Program-made: the position numbers and the translations under genes | Shown: one piece after another, positions 21,752 through 30,211 of the stretch | Layout: each line of letters starts with the position of its first letter | Numbering within the stretch: position 1 is the stretch's first letter | The notes under the pieces: generated by a model | Seen by the model: the letters and a program-made list of their open reading frames with translations, nothing else | The model's database searches: none | Told to the model about the DNA's origin: nothing | NCBI RefSeq assembly: GCF_000504285.1 | Contig: NZ_KI632511.1 | Coordinates: 4,895,372-4,959,371, forward strand | Source of the DNA: Actinospica robiniae DSM 44927 | Lineage (GTDB): Bacteria; Actinomycetota; Actinomycetes; Streptomycetales; Catenulisporaceae | Direction of reading: 5' to 3' | Length of the DNA: 64,000 bases

Positions 21752-23263
21752 ATGGAACCGTTGACCGAACAGGATCCGGCCCGGATCGGGCCGTTCCGAC
21801 TCGTCGCGCGCCTCGGCCGCGGCGGGATGGGCCGGGTCTACCTGGGTCGGGAGGAATCCACCGGCAGGCACGCCGCGGTCAAGACCATCCACGGCGAACT
21901 CGCCGCCGACGCCGAGTTCCGCACCCGCTTCACCCAGGAGGTCAACGCCGCGCTGCGGGTCGCCGACGCGTACATCGCCGAGGTGCTCGCGGCCGACCCG
22001 GCCGCGCCGATCCCGTGGCTGGCCACCGCCTACGTGCCCGGCATCTCGGTCGAGGACGCGGTGCGCAAGTACGGCCCGATGCCGGCGGAATCGGTGCGGG
22101 TGCTGGGTTTCTGCGTCGCGCGGGCGGTCTCCGCCATCCACGCGGTCGGCCTGGTGCACCGGGATCTGAAGCCGGGCAACGTTCTGCTGACCGCGCAGGG
22201 CCCGAAGGTCATCGACTTCGGCATCGCCCGCGGCGTCGGCGACGAGGGCCTGACCAAGACCGGCATGGTCGCGGGTTCGCCCCCTTACATGGCCCCGGAA
22301 CAGTTGACCACCGGCAACTTCGGCACCGCCTCGGACGTCTTCTCGCTGGGCGCGATCCTGCACTACGCCGCGACCGCGGCCGGGCCCTACGGCCGGGGCG
22401 GCGCGCAGGAGCTGTACGCGCGGGCCCTCGCGGTCGGCCCGGTCGTCGCGCCGGAACTGCCGGAGGCGATCGCCGTCCCGGTCGCCCGCGCCCTGGAGCG
22501 CGACCCGAACCAGCGCCCCCGGGCCGCGGACCTCGTCGTCGCCCTCGAGCAGCAGCCGGGCGAGAAGCCGGAGCCGGGCTGGCTGCCCGGCAACGTCACC
22601 CAGGAGATCCTGACTCAGGCCACTGAGGCGCTTAACACCGCGTCGGCCGCGTACCGGGAGACGGTCGCGCCGACCCAGCGGATGCCGCAGCAGCCCCCGC
22701 CGCCCGCCCCCGCGCCGCGGCAGGCGCCACAGCAGGCGCCGCGGCCGATGCCCCAGCAGCAGCCTCAGCAGCAGCGGGCGCAGCCCGTCGGCGCCGCGCC
22801 GGGTCCGGCGCCGCAGGGTTTCCGTCCGCCGTACCCGCAGTCCGGCCCGCCCTCGCACCCGTCGAACCCGCGTGTCCCGTACGGCCAGCCGCAGCAGGCG
22901 TTCCCGCCCGGGTACCCGCAGACCCCGCCGCGGGCCACGCCCACGCCGGCGCGCCCGATCTATCAGAACCCTGTCCCCGGATACCCGCAGCGCCCCGGCA
23001 CCCCGCCGAGCGGAACGCAGTACCCTTATGCGGCTCGGCCCGGAGCGACCAACGGCATGGGCACGGCCGGCCTGGTCCTGAGCCTGGTCGGACTGCTGAT
23101 GCCGATCGCGTTGCCGTTCGGCATCATCTTCAGCGGCATCGGCCTGTCCCGGGCCAAGCCGCAACGGCTGCCGGACGGCCCGGCCAAGGCCGGCCTCGCG
23201 GTGAGCCTGATCGCCGTCTTCGCCTGGATCATCATCCTGATCATCGTCCAGAACCGGACCTGA
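21752..23263 (+). CDS. Ser/Thr protein kinase with Pro/Gln-rich linker and DUF4190 tail
   Basis: 503 residues from ATG 21752. Kinase domain at residues ~12-270: GRGGMGRVYLG loop, AAVK lysine, VHRDLKPGNVLL catalytic loop, VIDFGIARG (DFG) and SPPYMAPEQL. Residues ~300-415 are a Pro/Gln-rich linker. The C-terminus (residues ~428-503) has two membrane helices of the DUF4190 type (MGTAGLVLSLVGLL) in place of the PASTA sensor found in PknB. It is a membrane-anchored Hanks-type kinase whose signal is unknown. It is followed by a strong hairpin and the convergent S53 peptidase. Confidence 0.92.
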   Translation: MEPLTEQDPARIGPFRLVARLGRGGMGRVYLGREESTGRHAAVKTIHGELAADAEFRTRFTQEVNAALRVADAYIAEVLAADPAAPIPWLATAYVPGISVEDAVRKYGPMPAESVRVLGFCVARAVSAIHAVGLVHRDLKPGNVLLTAQGPKVIDFGIARGVGDEGLTKTGMVAGSPPYMAPEQLTTGNFGTASDVFSLGAILHYAATAAGPYGRGGAQELYARALAVGPVVAPELPEAIAVPVARALERDPNQRPRAADLVVALEQQPGEKPEPGWLPGNVTQEILTQATEALNTASAAYRETVAPTQRMPQQPPPPAPAPRQAPQQAPRPMPQQQPQQQRAQPVGAAPGPAPQGFRPPYPQSGPPSHPSNPRVPYGQPQQAFPPGYPQTPPRATPTPARPIYQNPVPGYPQRPGTPPSGTQYPYAARPGATNGMGTAGLVLSLVGLLMPIALPFGIIFSGIGLSRAKPQRLPDGPAKAGLAVSLIAVFAWIIILIIVQNRT

Positions 23264-23286
23264 CGCATCCGTCCGGCGAAAGCCCG

Positions 23287-23323
23287 CCCCCGTGCCCGTC
23301 GGCCGAACCGACGAGCACGGGGG
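23287..23323. terminator. Bidirectional terminator kinase/S53 peptidase
   Basis: Arms 23287-23302 and 23308-23323 pair with one mismatch around a 5-nt loop. The G-rich right end gives a strong stem between two convergent genes. Confidence 0.75.
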
Positions 23324-23343
23324 GGTCCGTTCACTGATACCGC

Positions 23344-25386
23344 CTACCAGATCAGGTGCGACCAGAGGTAGAGCGGGTTCGGCACGCCGACGCCGGTGGC
23401 GTCGTCGTAGCCGCGCGTCGCCTTGAGCAGCAGGTCGTCACCGAAGCCGATCGAGTAATCGGTGCTGGTGGCGTCCGCGCTCGGGATGTCGTTGTACGCC
23501 TTGGCCCCCGGGCTGTTCCCGGTGACGTCGGAGAAGACCGGGCTGCCGTAGCGCGCGTAGAGCGACGGGTTGGCGAAGCCGACCGGCTGCCCGTGCTGCA
23601 GCTGCATCACGTCGGCCTGCAGACCCGCGAACAGCGGACTGGCCAGGCTGGTTCCGCCGTAGGGCTGGATGCCGACACCGGTCGAGCCGTCGCCCAGCGT
23701 CATCGTCATGCCCACCTGGAAGCCGGTGAACGGGTCGGCGTCCATCGAGACGTCCGGCACCGTGCGCATCCGCGAGGAGGTCCGGCTGCCGTCCGGCAGA
23801 GTCGTGGCCAGCGTGCGCGAGACGGTGCCGCGCTGGTACCACGGCTGCGCGAAGATCGCGCTGGTGCCGCCGCCACCGCCGAAGGCCCACTCCCAGAACG
23901 ACCAGTCCTGACCGGAGGCGGCCGGCGGCAGGTAGACGTCGGTGCCCCACGGAGTGCTCCACTCCACGTTGCCGTGCTTGCCGATCGCCGTGGAGGTGCC
24001 GCCCACCGCGGTCGCCCACGGGTCGCTGTCCGGCCAGTCCGCCTGCGGAACCGTGGAGGTGTCGTTGACGCCGCAGCTCGTCGTGCTCGGGTCCTCGGCG
24101 CCGCAGTCACCCGTGGAGAAGTTGAACTCGATGCCCTCGATCGCGGCCTGCTTCAGCACCTGGTCGTAGCTGTCCTTGTCAGCGGCGGTCAGGTTGCCGG
24201 TGCTGGAGAAGACCACCGATCCCCACGAGTCGGAGACGATGTCGGCCGAGTGCGTGTCCACGATCTGCTGCAGCGGGACCAGCAGGTCAGGGTTCTGACA
24301 GGAGTTGCCGCCGTAGTAGTGCACGGTCGCCTGCGGCGCCATCGCGTGCACGGCCTCGACGTCGATGTGCTCCTCCGGCGACCAGTTGGCCGGGCCGCCG
24401 CAGTCCGCGTAGTCGTAGAAGTCCGCGGGCGTCTCGGTGTCCAGGAACTGCCCCGGCTTGAAGGCCGGGTCGCCCATGTACTTCGCGTAGGTGTCGGCGT
24501 CCGACAGGATGTCCGAGCTCCCGTAGGCGTCGACGATCGCGATCGTCACGCCCTTGCCGGTCACTCCGGTCACGCCGTAGGCGCTGCGGAACTGCTGCGG
24601 GGTGTAGCCGCAGATGGCGTACGGATTCTCCTTGCCGCCCTGGGTCGGCGCGGTGGTGTCCATGATCTGGCCGTAGTAGGCCGAGCAGATGGGGGAGCCC
24701 TCGTAGACCGCCCCGTCGTGCGAAGCGCCCGCAGTGGGCTTGGCCCCGGTCAGCTTCTCGGTCACGGAATTGGTGCTCACCAGCCCCGCCGGCGCCATCA
24801 CGACCGGCATGGTGCTCAGCGAGCCCACGCTCAGCACGTCCGCCGCGACGCCCGAGGGCAGGTGCGCCGAGCTCGCCGGAGCGCGGTAGGTGTGGCCCTT
24901 GACCGAATAGTTGTGCAGGGTGAGCCCGTAGACGGCCTCGGTCTGCGCGGCGGTGCCGGAGACCTGGATCTGGTGGCTGTCCGCCGAGACGACCTTCAGC
25001 CCGGCCGAGCGCAGCCACTTCTCGACGGCGGAGATCTGGGCGGCGGTCGTGCCGAACCTGGCCTGGAACTGACTGGTGCTCAAGAACTTGTGGTAGAGCG
25101 CGTTTCCGGGAGTGGACACGGCCTCGGCATAGGCCTCCATGCCCGCCTGGTCCTTTCCGGCCAGGTAGATCGTGGAGGTCACCGCGGTACCCGGCGCGAC
25201 CTGGCCGCGGTCGGCCGAGGCGGACGCCCAGGCCGGCTGCATGCCGCCGAACGTGACGGTGGCGGGGTTCGCCGTCGTCGCGGACGCCGCGTTCGCCGCG
25301 ACGAAGGTGCCGGCGAGCGCCGCCACCGCGATCGAGGCGGCACCGACGCGCCGTCGGCGCCGGGCACGGGATTCATCAGGGGCCAT
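23344..25386 (-). CDS. Secreted S53 family peptidase (sedolisin/kumamolisin type)
   Basis: 680 residues. Signal peptide: basic start (RARRRRRVG), hydrophobic core and an AxA site near residue 35. Pro-kumamolisin activation domain at residues ~60-215. The catalytic domain has the Glu/Asp pair in SPEEHIDVEAVHAMAP, an oxyanion Asp in the SDSWG region, and the nucleophile Ser in YGGTSLASPLFAG. The calcium-binding end DDATGVGVPNPLYLW is present. These acid serine-carboxyl peptidases mature by self-cleavage outside the cell. It converges with the kinase gene; nothing nearby hints at its substrate. Confidence 0.95.
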   Translation of the reverse strand: MAPDESRARRRRRVGAASIAVAALAGTFVAANAASATTANPATVTFGGMQPAWASASADRGQVAPGTAVTSTIYLAGKDQAGMEAYAEAVSTPGNALYHKFLSTSQFQARFGTTAAQISAVEKWLRSAGLKVVSADSHQIQVSGTAAQTEAVYGLTLHNYSVKGHTYRAPASSAHLPSGVAADVLSVGSLSTMPVVMAPAGLVSTNSVTEKLTGAKPTAGASHDGAVYEGSPICSAYYGQIMDTTAPTQGGKENPYAICGYTPQQFRSAYGVTGVTGKGVTIAIVDAYGSSDILSDADTYAKYMGDPAFKPGQFLDTETPADFYDYADCGGPANWSPEEHIDVEAVHAMAPQATVHYYGGNSCQNPDLLVPLQQIVDTHSADIVSDSWGSVVFSSTGNLTAADKDSYDQVLKQAAIEGIEFNFSTGDCGAEDPSTTSCGVNDTSTVPQADWPDSDPWATAVGGTSTAIGKHGNVEWSTPWGTDVYLPPAASGQDWSFWEWAFGGGGGTSAIFAQPWYQRGTVSRTLATTLPDGSRTSSRMRTVPDVSMDADPFTGFQVGMTMTLGDGSTGVGIQPYGGTSLASPLFAGLQADVMQLQHGQPVGFANPSLYARYGSPVFSDVTGNSPGAKAYNDIPSADATSTDYSIGFGDDLLLKATRGYDDATGVGVPNPLYLWSHLIW

Positions 25387-25748
25387 ACTTCGTGGGTCCT
25401 TCCCCAGCTGTGGCCCGTCCGCATGAGGTGGGAGCGGAGGGGCGGGCGGAAGTTACTACCACGAGTTAGTACTCTTCTACGCGCTGCGAGGCAAGGTCTG
25501 GGAAATCAAGGTTCGGCATGACTTGCCGAACTTGCCCGGTCGGCGTAGGACACCAGCACTTTAAGCGCAATGTCCTGATGATCCTCCCGGCGGAAGGCCG
25601 CCGGTCGCCCCGGTACACCCCGCCCGACGACGAAGCCGCCCCGGAACCCTTCGTCCTGGGTCCCGGGGCGGCGCCCCCTGCGCTCGAACTCTCGGCAGGC
25701 CTCTTCCACCCTTCCGGGGTGTGCTCAGAGTCCTGACGAGCTCGTATC
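25387..25748. other. Intergenic region S53 peptidase - ychF
   Basis: A 362-bp region upstream of the S53 gene and downstream of ychF. It holds AT-rich sequence at 25445-25485 (likely the S53 promoter) and the ychF hairpin at 25635-25672. Short overlapping frames exist on both strands, but neither has a ribosome site or a recognisable product. Confidence 0.6.
25635..25672 (-). terminator. Terminator of ychF
   Basis: gccgccccgg (25635-25644) pairs with 25663-25672, and accc/gggt extend the stem inside; loop about 8 nt. It lies 77 bases downstream of the ychF stop. Confidence 0.65.
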
Positions 25749-26828
25749 TCAGACGTTGAAGCGGAACTCCACCACGTCCCCGTCCGCCATCACGTAGTCC
25801 TTGCCCTCGATCCGCGCCTTGCCCCGCGAACGCGCCTCAGGCACCGAGCCGCAGACGATCAGGTCCTCGTAGGAGACGATCTCGGCCTTGATGAAGCCGC
25901 GCTGGAAGTCGGTGTGGATGACGCCCGCCGCCTCAGGCGCCGTGGCGCCCTTGCGGATCGTCCAGGCCCGAGCCTCCTTGGGCCCGGCGGTGAGGTAGGT
26001 CTGCAGGCCGAGCGTGGCGAAGCCCACCCGGGCCAGCTGGGTCAGCCCGGACTCCTGCTGCCCGATCGACTGGAGCAGCTCGAGCGCCTCGTCCTCGGGC
26101 AGCTCGATCAGCTCGGACTCGATCTTCGCGTCGAGGAAGACCGCATCGGCCGGCGCGATCAGGGCGCTGAGCTCGCGGCGCAGGTCCTCGTTGGACAGCT
26201 CGTCCGCGTCCAGGTTGAACACGTAGATGAACGGCTTGGCCGTCAGCAGGTGCAGGTCGCGCAGCGGCGCCGGGTCGAGCCCGGCCGCGAAGACGGTGGT
26301 GCCGCGCTCGAGCAGCCGCTGCGCCTCCTCGATCGCGGCGACCTTCTCCTGCTTGTCCTTGGCCATCCGCGCCTCCTTCTGCAGGCGCGGCAGGGCCTTC
26401 TCGATGGTCTGGAGGTCAGCGAGGATCAACTCGGTGTTGATGGTCTCTATGTCGCTCTTCGGGTCCGGCGCGCTCTTGTCGTCGGCGAAGACCACGTCCG
26501 GGTCGGTGAAGACCCGGATGACCTGGCAGATCGCGTCCGCCTCGCGGATGTTGGCCAGGAACTTGTTGCCCAGTCCCTGGCCCTCCGAGGCGCCGCGCAC
26601 GATGCCGGCGATGTCGAGGAAGTCGACCGTGGCGGGCAGGACGCGCTCGGAGTGGAAGATCTCGGCCAGCTTGGCCAGTCGCGGGTCCGGCACCCCCACC
26701 ACGCCGACGTTCGGCTCGATGGTGGCGAACGGATAGTTCGCCGCCAGGACGTCGTTCTTCGTCAGTGCGTTGAAAAGGGTCGACTTGCCCACATTGGGCA
26801 GGCCGACGATACCGATTTGCAGACCCAT
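25749..26828 (-). CDS. ychF: Redox-regulated ATPase YchF (Obg-like GTPase family)
   Basis: 359 residues from ATG 26828; the frame is open to 27383 but only over the opposite rmuC gene. G motifs: GLPNVGKSTLFNALT (Walker A), DIAGIVRGASEGQGLGNKFL (G3) and NLDADE in place of the usual NKxD, the change that gives ATP preference. A coiled-coil region follows (residues ~130-200), and the C-terminal TGS domain ends YVMADGDVVEFRFNV. It binds ribosomes and affects oxidative-stress responses. It is divergent from rmuC with only 27 bases between starts. Confidence 0.97.
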   Translation of the reverse strand: MGLQIGIVGLPNVGKSTLFNALTKNDVLAANYPFATIEPNVGVVGVPDPRLAKLAEIFHSERVLPATVDFLDIAGIVRGASEGQGLGNKFLANIREADAICQVIRVFTDPDVVFADDKSAPDPKSDIETINTELILADLQTIEKALPRLQKEARMAKDKQEKVAAIEEAQRLLERGTTVFAAGLDPAPLRDLHLLTAKPFIYVFNLDADELSNEDLRRELSALIAPADAVFLDAKIESELIELPEDEALELLQSIGQQESGLTQLARVGFATLGLQTYLTAGPKEARAWTIRKGATAPEAAGVIHTDFQRGFIKAEIVSYEDLIVCGSVPEARSRGKARIEGKDYVMADGDVVEFRFNV

Positions 26829-26836
26829 GAGCAGCA

Positions 26837-26842
26837 AGTCTA
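26837..26842 (-). promoter_or_regulatory. -10-like TAGACT of ychF
   Basis: Minus-strand TAGACT is eight bases before ATG 26828. The divergent rmuC GTG is 14 bases away on the other side, so both promoters are packed into under 30 bases unless rmuC is read from farther upstream. Confidence 0.45.
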
Positions 26843-26855
26843 GTTCAATGGCGGG

Positions 26856-27986
26856 GTGACTCTCGGCGCCCTCGCACTCCTGCTGTTCGGCATCGCCATC
26901 GGCATAGCCATCGGCGTCCTTGCCGAACGCTCCCGCCGCGTCCGCCCAGGTCAGGACGGCCCGGACGCGGGAGTGGAGGCGTCCGCCCGGCTGCTGCTGG
27001 AGACCGCGGACCGCCAGCTGGCCCGCACCAGCGAGCCGATCCACGAATCCCTGCGCCACCTCGACGACCGCCTGCGCGAGATCGAGCAGGGCAGAGTCGC
27101 GGCCCAAGCCGCCCTGTCCCGCCAGATCGAAGACGTCCGCACCACCGGCGAAGAACTCCGCGGCCAGACGGCCGCCCTGGTCACCGCCCTGCGCACCCCC
27201 CAAGTCCGCGGCCGCTGGGGCGAGCTTCACCTGCGCCGCGCGGTGGAGCTGGCAGGCCTGGTCGACAAGTGCGACTTCACCGAGCAACTGGTGATCCCGG
27301 CCCAAGAAGGCGCAGAAGCGGGCGAAGGCGGAGCCGGCGTCGCCAGGCCGGACCTCGTCGTCCACCTGGCCGGAGGCAAGCACGTCGTAGTGGACGCGAA
27401 GGTGCCGCTGGGAGCATTCCTAGAAGCCGCCGAAGCCCCGAACGACCTGGTCAGAGAAGAGCGCCTCCGCGCCCACGCAAAGCAGCTGCGCGCCCACGTC
27501 GACCAGCTCGCGTCCCGCGCGTACTGGAAGCGGATGGAGGCGGCCGGAGCATCGACGGCCGAATTCGTGGTCCTGTTCGTCCCCGGCGAGGCATTCCTCT
27601 CGCACGCACTGAGCGCGGACCCGGCACTCGTGGAGTACGCCGCAGAACGCCGCGTGGTGCTGGCCAGCCCGATAACGCTGATCACGCTGCTCAGGACAGT
27701 GGCGTACGCCTGGACCCAAGACACCCTCGCCTCCGAAGCCCGCACCGTGGTGGCGCTGGGAAGAGAGCTGTACGAGCGCATCGGCGTATTCACCGAGACG
27801 CTGGACACGGTGGGAAGGTCCCTCGGCGCCGCCGTAGGTGCGTACAACCGAGCCGTAGGCTCCCTCGACGCAAGACTGCTGGTGACGGCTAGGCGACTGC
27901 GCGACCTAGGCGTCGAGCAGGGCAATCCGCCCGAAGCACGCAGCCTTGACACCGCCGCCCGGTCCGTCAGCCCACCGCAGGAGTAG
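26856..27986 (+). CDS. rmuC: DNA recombination protein RmuC
   Basis: 376 residues from GTG 26856. N-terminal membrane helix (residues ~1-22), then a coiled coil (residues ~40-110), then the RmuC nuclease-like core with QVRGRWGELHLRRAVELAG and VVDAKVPLGAFLEA, followed by FVPGEAFLSHAL. It is linked to limiting inversions and processing branched DNA, with a PD-(D/E)xK-like fold. The ATG at 26848 is out of frame. Third-codon usage here is slightly more A-rich than in the neighbours. A strong hairpin follows 36 bases after the stop. Confidence 0.93.
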   Translation: MTLGALALLLFGIAIGIAIGVLAERSRRVRPGQDGPDAGVEASARLLLETADRQLARTSEPIHESLRHLDDRLREIEQGRVAAQAALSRQIEDVRTTGEELRGQTAALVTALRTPQVRGRWGELHLRRAVELAGLVDKCDFTEQLVIPAQEGAEAGEGGAGVARPDLVVHLAGGKHVVVDAKVPLGAFLEAAEAPNDLVREERLRAHAKQLRAHVDQLASRAYWKRMEAAGASTAEFVVLFVPGEAFLSHALSADPALVEYAAERRVVLASPITLITLLRTVAYAWTQDTLASEARTVVALGRELYERIGVFTETLDTVGRSLGAAVGAYNRAVGSLDARLLVTARRLRDLGVEQGNPPEARSLDTAARSVSPPQE

Positions 27987-28022
27987 CGGGCGTGCGGGCT
28001 TGCGCGTGTGCGGGCTGGCGGG

Positions 28023-28062
28023 CGGCGGGGGCTAGGTGCTTCCCCTAGCCGCTCCCCCGCCG
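28023..28062 (+). terminator. Terminator of rmuC
   Basis: cggcggggg (28023-28031) pairs with cccccgccg (28054-28062); inside it gctagg pairs with cctagc. It is followed by a T-containing stretch (cattgtttt at 28073-28081). Confidence 0.7.
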
Positions 28063-28092
28063 TGGAGTCCCTCATTGTTTTGCCCCTTGAAG

Positions 28093-28098
28093 GCAGGC
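28093..28098. other. Short gap upstream of DUF6542 gene, nothing further seen
   Basis: The 28063-28192 stretch after the rmuC hairpin has no frame or clear motif apart from the promoter element at 28193-28198. Confidence 0.3.
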
Positions 28099-28192
28099 TT
28101 CCCCGCTCTGCCTTCCCGCTCGCGCGAGCATTCGGTCAGCCACACGAGTGAGACCGGCTGCGTTGCACCAGGACTGTCGGCATATCAGCTCG

Positions 28193-28198
28193 TACCGT
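28193..28198 (+). promoter_or_regulatory. -10-like TACCGT of the DUF6542 gene
   Basis: TACCGT lies seven bases before ATG 28206 with no ribosome site between; leaderless start inferred. Confidence 0.45.
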
Positions 28199-28205
28199 TA
28201 GCGAC

Positions 28206-29519
28206 ATGACCCGCCCGCGCGTCGCGACCCCCACCGACCCCGACATCACTGGCATCGCCACCACCTCCGCGCCGCGCGACTCCCACCACATCGCCGGCGA
28301 CGCGACCGCAAGCAGTTCCCTCGCCCCAAGCGCCCCCCACGAGCCGAGCCCCGCGCTCAGCCCAACCACGTCGCCCGGCCTGAGCAACACCCACAACCCG
28401 CTCGCACCCGACGCCTCCCAAGACCCCGGCCGCCACGACGCCCCACCACCGTCGGCCTCCCACGCGCCCGAGCCTGGCGAAGTCCCCTCTCCGCACGTCG
28501 TCCCCGTCCCCGTCCCCGTCCCTGGACAAAGCGATGTTACTTCCCGCCCGGACGCCTCTCACACCTCCCACGACCTCGACGAGCTCCAAGACCTCCGCGT
28601 CCCCCAGCGCGACGACGTCCCCCACTCGTCCTACGCGTACGCCTCCCTCGAAAGTGCCGGGCGCGCCAGCGTCGCCCTCGCCACACATGACTCCCCCGGG
28701 TCCGTCCGCAGCAACATCGCTCTCGCCGCGCGGGACTCCCACGAGCCTGGCCGCGGAAACGTCGCCCTCCGTCCCCACGATTCGGACACCCTCCAGCACC
28801 CCCTCAACCTCGAGCCCACCAACGCTCTTCGCGCTCCCTACGACCCCGGGCGCGGCAACGCTTCGCCACCGCACAACTCCCTCGACCTTCCCCGCAGCCC
28901 ACGCACCTCCGGTGGGCCCCAGACCCGCAATAGTCAGCCCACGCTAGTCGCGACCCGCACGCGTGGCCCTCTACCCCGCAGCACGGTCACGTACGGCGGC
29001 GCACCCTCACGCCCCTACCGCGGCGGCCCCACGCGTCCCTACCCGGGCAATCCCCCGCGGTACCCCTCCAGTGCAAGCCCTTCGCATCCCCACAGCGGCG
29101 TGCCCGCTCACGGCGACAGCCTCGGCCCCCTAACCGGCCTCGGCGTGTCACTCATGATGGGAGCAGCCTGTGCGGGCGGAGCACTGCTCGACATGTTCCT
29201 GGTCGGCGGCCCCGCCTGGGCGCTCGCCGTCATCTACGTCGTGGCCTGCGGCTACACGGCCACCCGAGTGCGGCGAGCGGACTGGTTCAGTGCCCTGGTG
29301 AGCCCGCCCCTCGCGTTCGCCGCAGCGGTGATCATGCTGGCCACGCTGATGCCGAACAGCTTCGGCCCCGGCGCCCTCGGCGTCCTCGCCACGACGTTCA
29401 CCCTCCTCGCCGCGAAGGCGAAGGCGCTCTACATCGGCAACGCCATCTCCGCCGGCGTCCTCCTCAGCCGCCGCATCAAGGCCCGCCGCGCCATCCCCAG
29501 CCCCCGCGCCGCCTCGTAA
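28206..29519 (+). CDS. DUF6542 membrane protein with long repetitive N-terminus
   Basis: 437 residues. Only the last ~130 residues look folded: four hydrophobic segments (residues ~305-420) with the pattern GVSLMMGAACAGGALLDMF, WALAVIYVVACGYTATRVR and LVSPPLAFAAAVI, which is the actinobacterial DUF6542 domain. The first ~300 residues are Pro/Ser/His/Asp-rich, with a degenerate unit of about 16-18 residues (SNIALAARDSHEPGRG, GNVALRPHDSDTL and relatives). The third-position bias is weaker there. Position between rmuC and ispH/xseA matches the usual actinobacterial order. Function unknown. Confidence 0.72.
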   Translation: MTRPRVATPTDPDITGIATTSAPRDSHHIAGDATASSSLAPSAPHEPSPALSPTTSPGLSNTHNPLAPDASQDPGRHDAPPPSASHAPEPGEVPSPHVVPVPVPVPGQSDVTSRPDASHTSHDLDELQDLRVPQRDDVPHSSYAYASLESAGRASVALATHDSPGSVRSNIALAARDSHEPGRGNVALRPHDSDTLQHPLNLEPTNALRAPYDPGRGNASPPHNSLDLPRSPRTSGGPQTRNSQPTLVATRTRGPLPRSTVTYGGAPSRPYRGGPTRPYPGNPPRYPSSASPSHPHSGVPAHGDSLGPLTGLGVSLMMGAACAGGALLDMFLVGGPAWALAVIYVVACGYTATRVRRADWFSALVSPPLAFAAAVIMLATLMPNSFGPGALGVLATTFTLLAAKAKALYIGNAISAGVLLSRRIKARRAIPSPRAAS

Positions 29520-29729
29520 GCATTCTGCTGCGGGTCACCCAGCCCCTTCGCCCAGCTCACACAACCGACCCCACACTCCGGTCTGCATGCGGCATTCGGC
29601 GCCGCGCCCCATCCCCGCCCCAGTTTTTCTGCCTACAGCAGAATCCTCCGCATTTGTCGGAACCCTCTTGTATCTTTGAGTTACAGGAAGAACACGAAGA
29701 GTTCTTCGCCACGGGGAGGGGTTCCACTC

Positions 29730-29852
29730 ATGTATTGCCATCCGCCGACTGCCCATCAGCTCTCGGCCGGCCGCCAGGTCCGCGGCCACCACAGCCACCG
29801 CGGCCGCTGGACTCGCCCCCAGGGTCCCGGTTCGGCCGACGACGATTCCTGA
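29730..29852 (+). CDS. Possible small His/Arg-rich protein
   Basis: 40 codons from ATG 29730, with GGGGAGGGG ten bases upstream, one of the better ribosome sites in the window. The product starts MYCHPPTAHQ and contains RGHHSHRGRW, five His in 23 residues and one Cys near the start, then an acidic DDDS end. The AT-rich sequence just upstream (29650-29700) could hold a promoter. No homologue is recalled. The composition is close to that of random high-GC sequence, so the only real support is the ribosome site. Confidence 0.3.
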   Translation: MYCHPPTAHQLSAGRQVRGHHSHRGRWTRPQGPGSADDDS

Positions 29853-29907
29853 CGCACCTTCAAGGAGGGCTGCCCTGATTCGCCCCCGACCAGAGCGTGC
29901 CCTGGCC

Positions 29908-30104
29908 CTGATGCACCTTCGACCGCGGCCTGCCCTGATGCAGCCTCAACCACAGCCCGCAGTCCGCCCTGATGCAGCCTCAACCACAGCCCGCAGTCCG
30001 CCCTGATGCAGCCTCGTCCACAGTGCGCAGTCCGCCCTGATGCAGCCTCGTCCACAGTGCGCAGTCCGCCCTGATGCAGCCTCGTCCACGGTCCACAGCC
30101 CGCA
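29908..30104. repeat. 34-bp tandem repeat, five regular copies
   Basis: Copies start at 29935, 29969, 30003, 30037 and 30071, exactly 34 bp apart, each beginning ctgatgcagcctc. Positions 14-15 switch from aa to gt between the second and third copy, and bases near position 21 vary. A degenerate copy precedes at 29908. The unit is not a multiple of three, has no spacers and lies at the 3' ends of two convergent genes. Confidence 0.9.
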
Positions 30105-30211
30105 ACGAGGCGCGCTCGACGCGCCCCAACCGCCAAAGCCTGAAAGGAGTGATGCCTCGAAAGGCCCGCCCTCACCCGATACTCGGCTACTCAGCTAATC
30201 GACTACTCGGC

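Larger units (their letters stand above)
29520..30211. other. 692-bp convergent intergenic region with small ORF and 34-bp repeats
   Basis: Between the DUF6542 stop and the ispH stop. 29600-29720 is relatively AT-rich; a possible small gene (29730-29852) and a 34-bp tandem repeat (29908-30104) are listed separately. An inverted pair attctgctg (29522-29530) and cagcagaat (29637-29645) brackets the first 120 bases. Confidence 0.6.

Noticed and set aside
23356-25521. 721-codon + strand frame opposite the S53 peptidase
   Set aside because: Val/Arg/Gly-rich shadow. The minus-strand frame carries signal peptide, prodomain and catalytic motifs.
25506-25736. Overlapping small frames on both strands upstream of the S53 gene
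   Set aside because: They cover the ychF terminator hairpin and have no ribosome site.
26829-27383. N-terminal extension of YchF
   Set aside because: The GTPase begins MGLQIGIVGLPNVGKS at 26828; the extension overlaps rmuC on the other strand.
29935-30104. 34-bp repeats as a CRISPR array
   Set aside because: Copies are contiguous, there are no spacers, and no cas gene is nearby.
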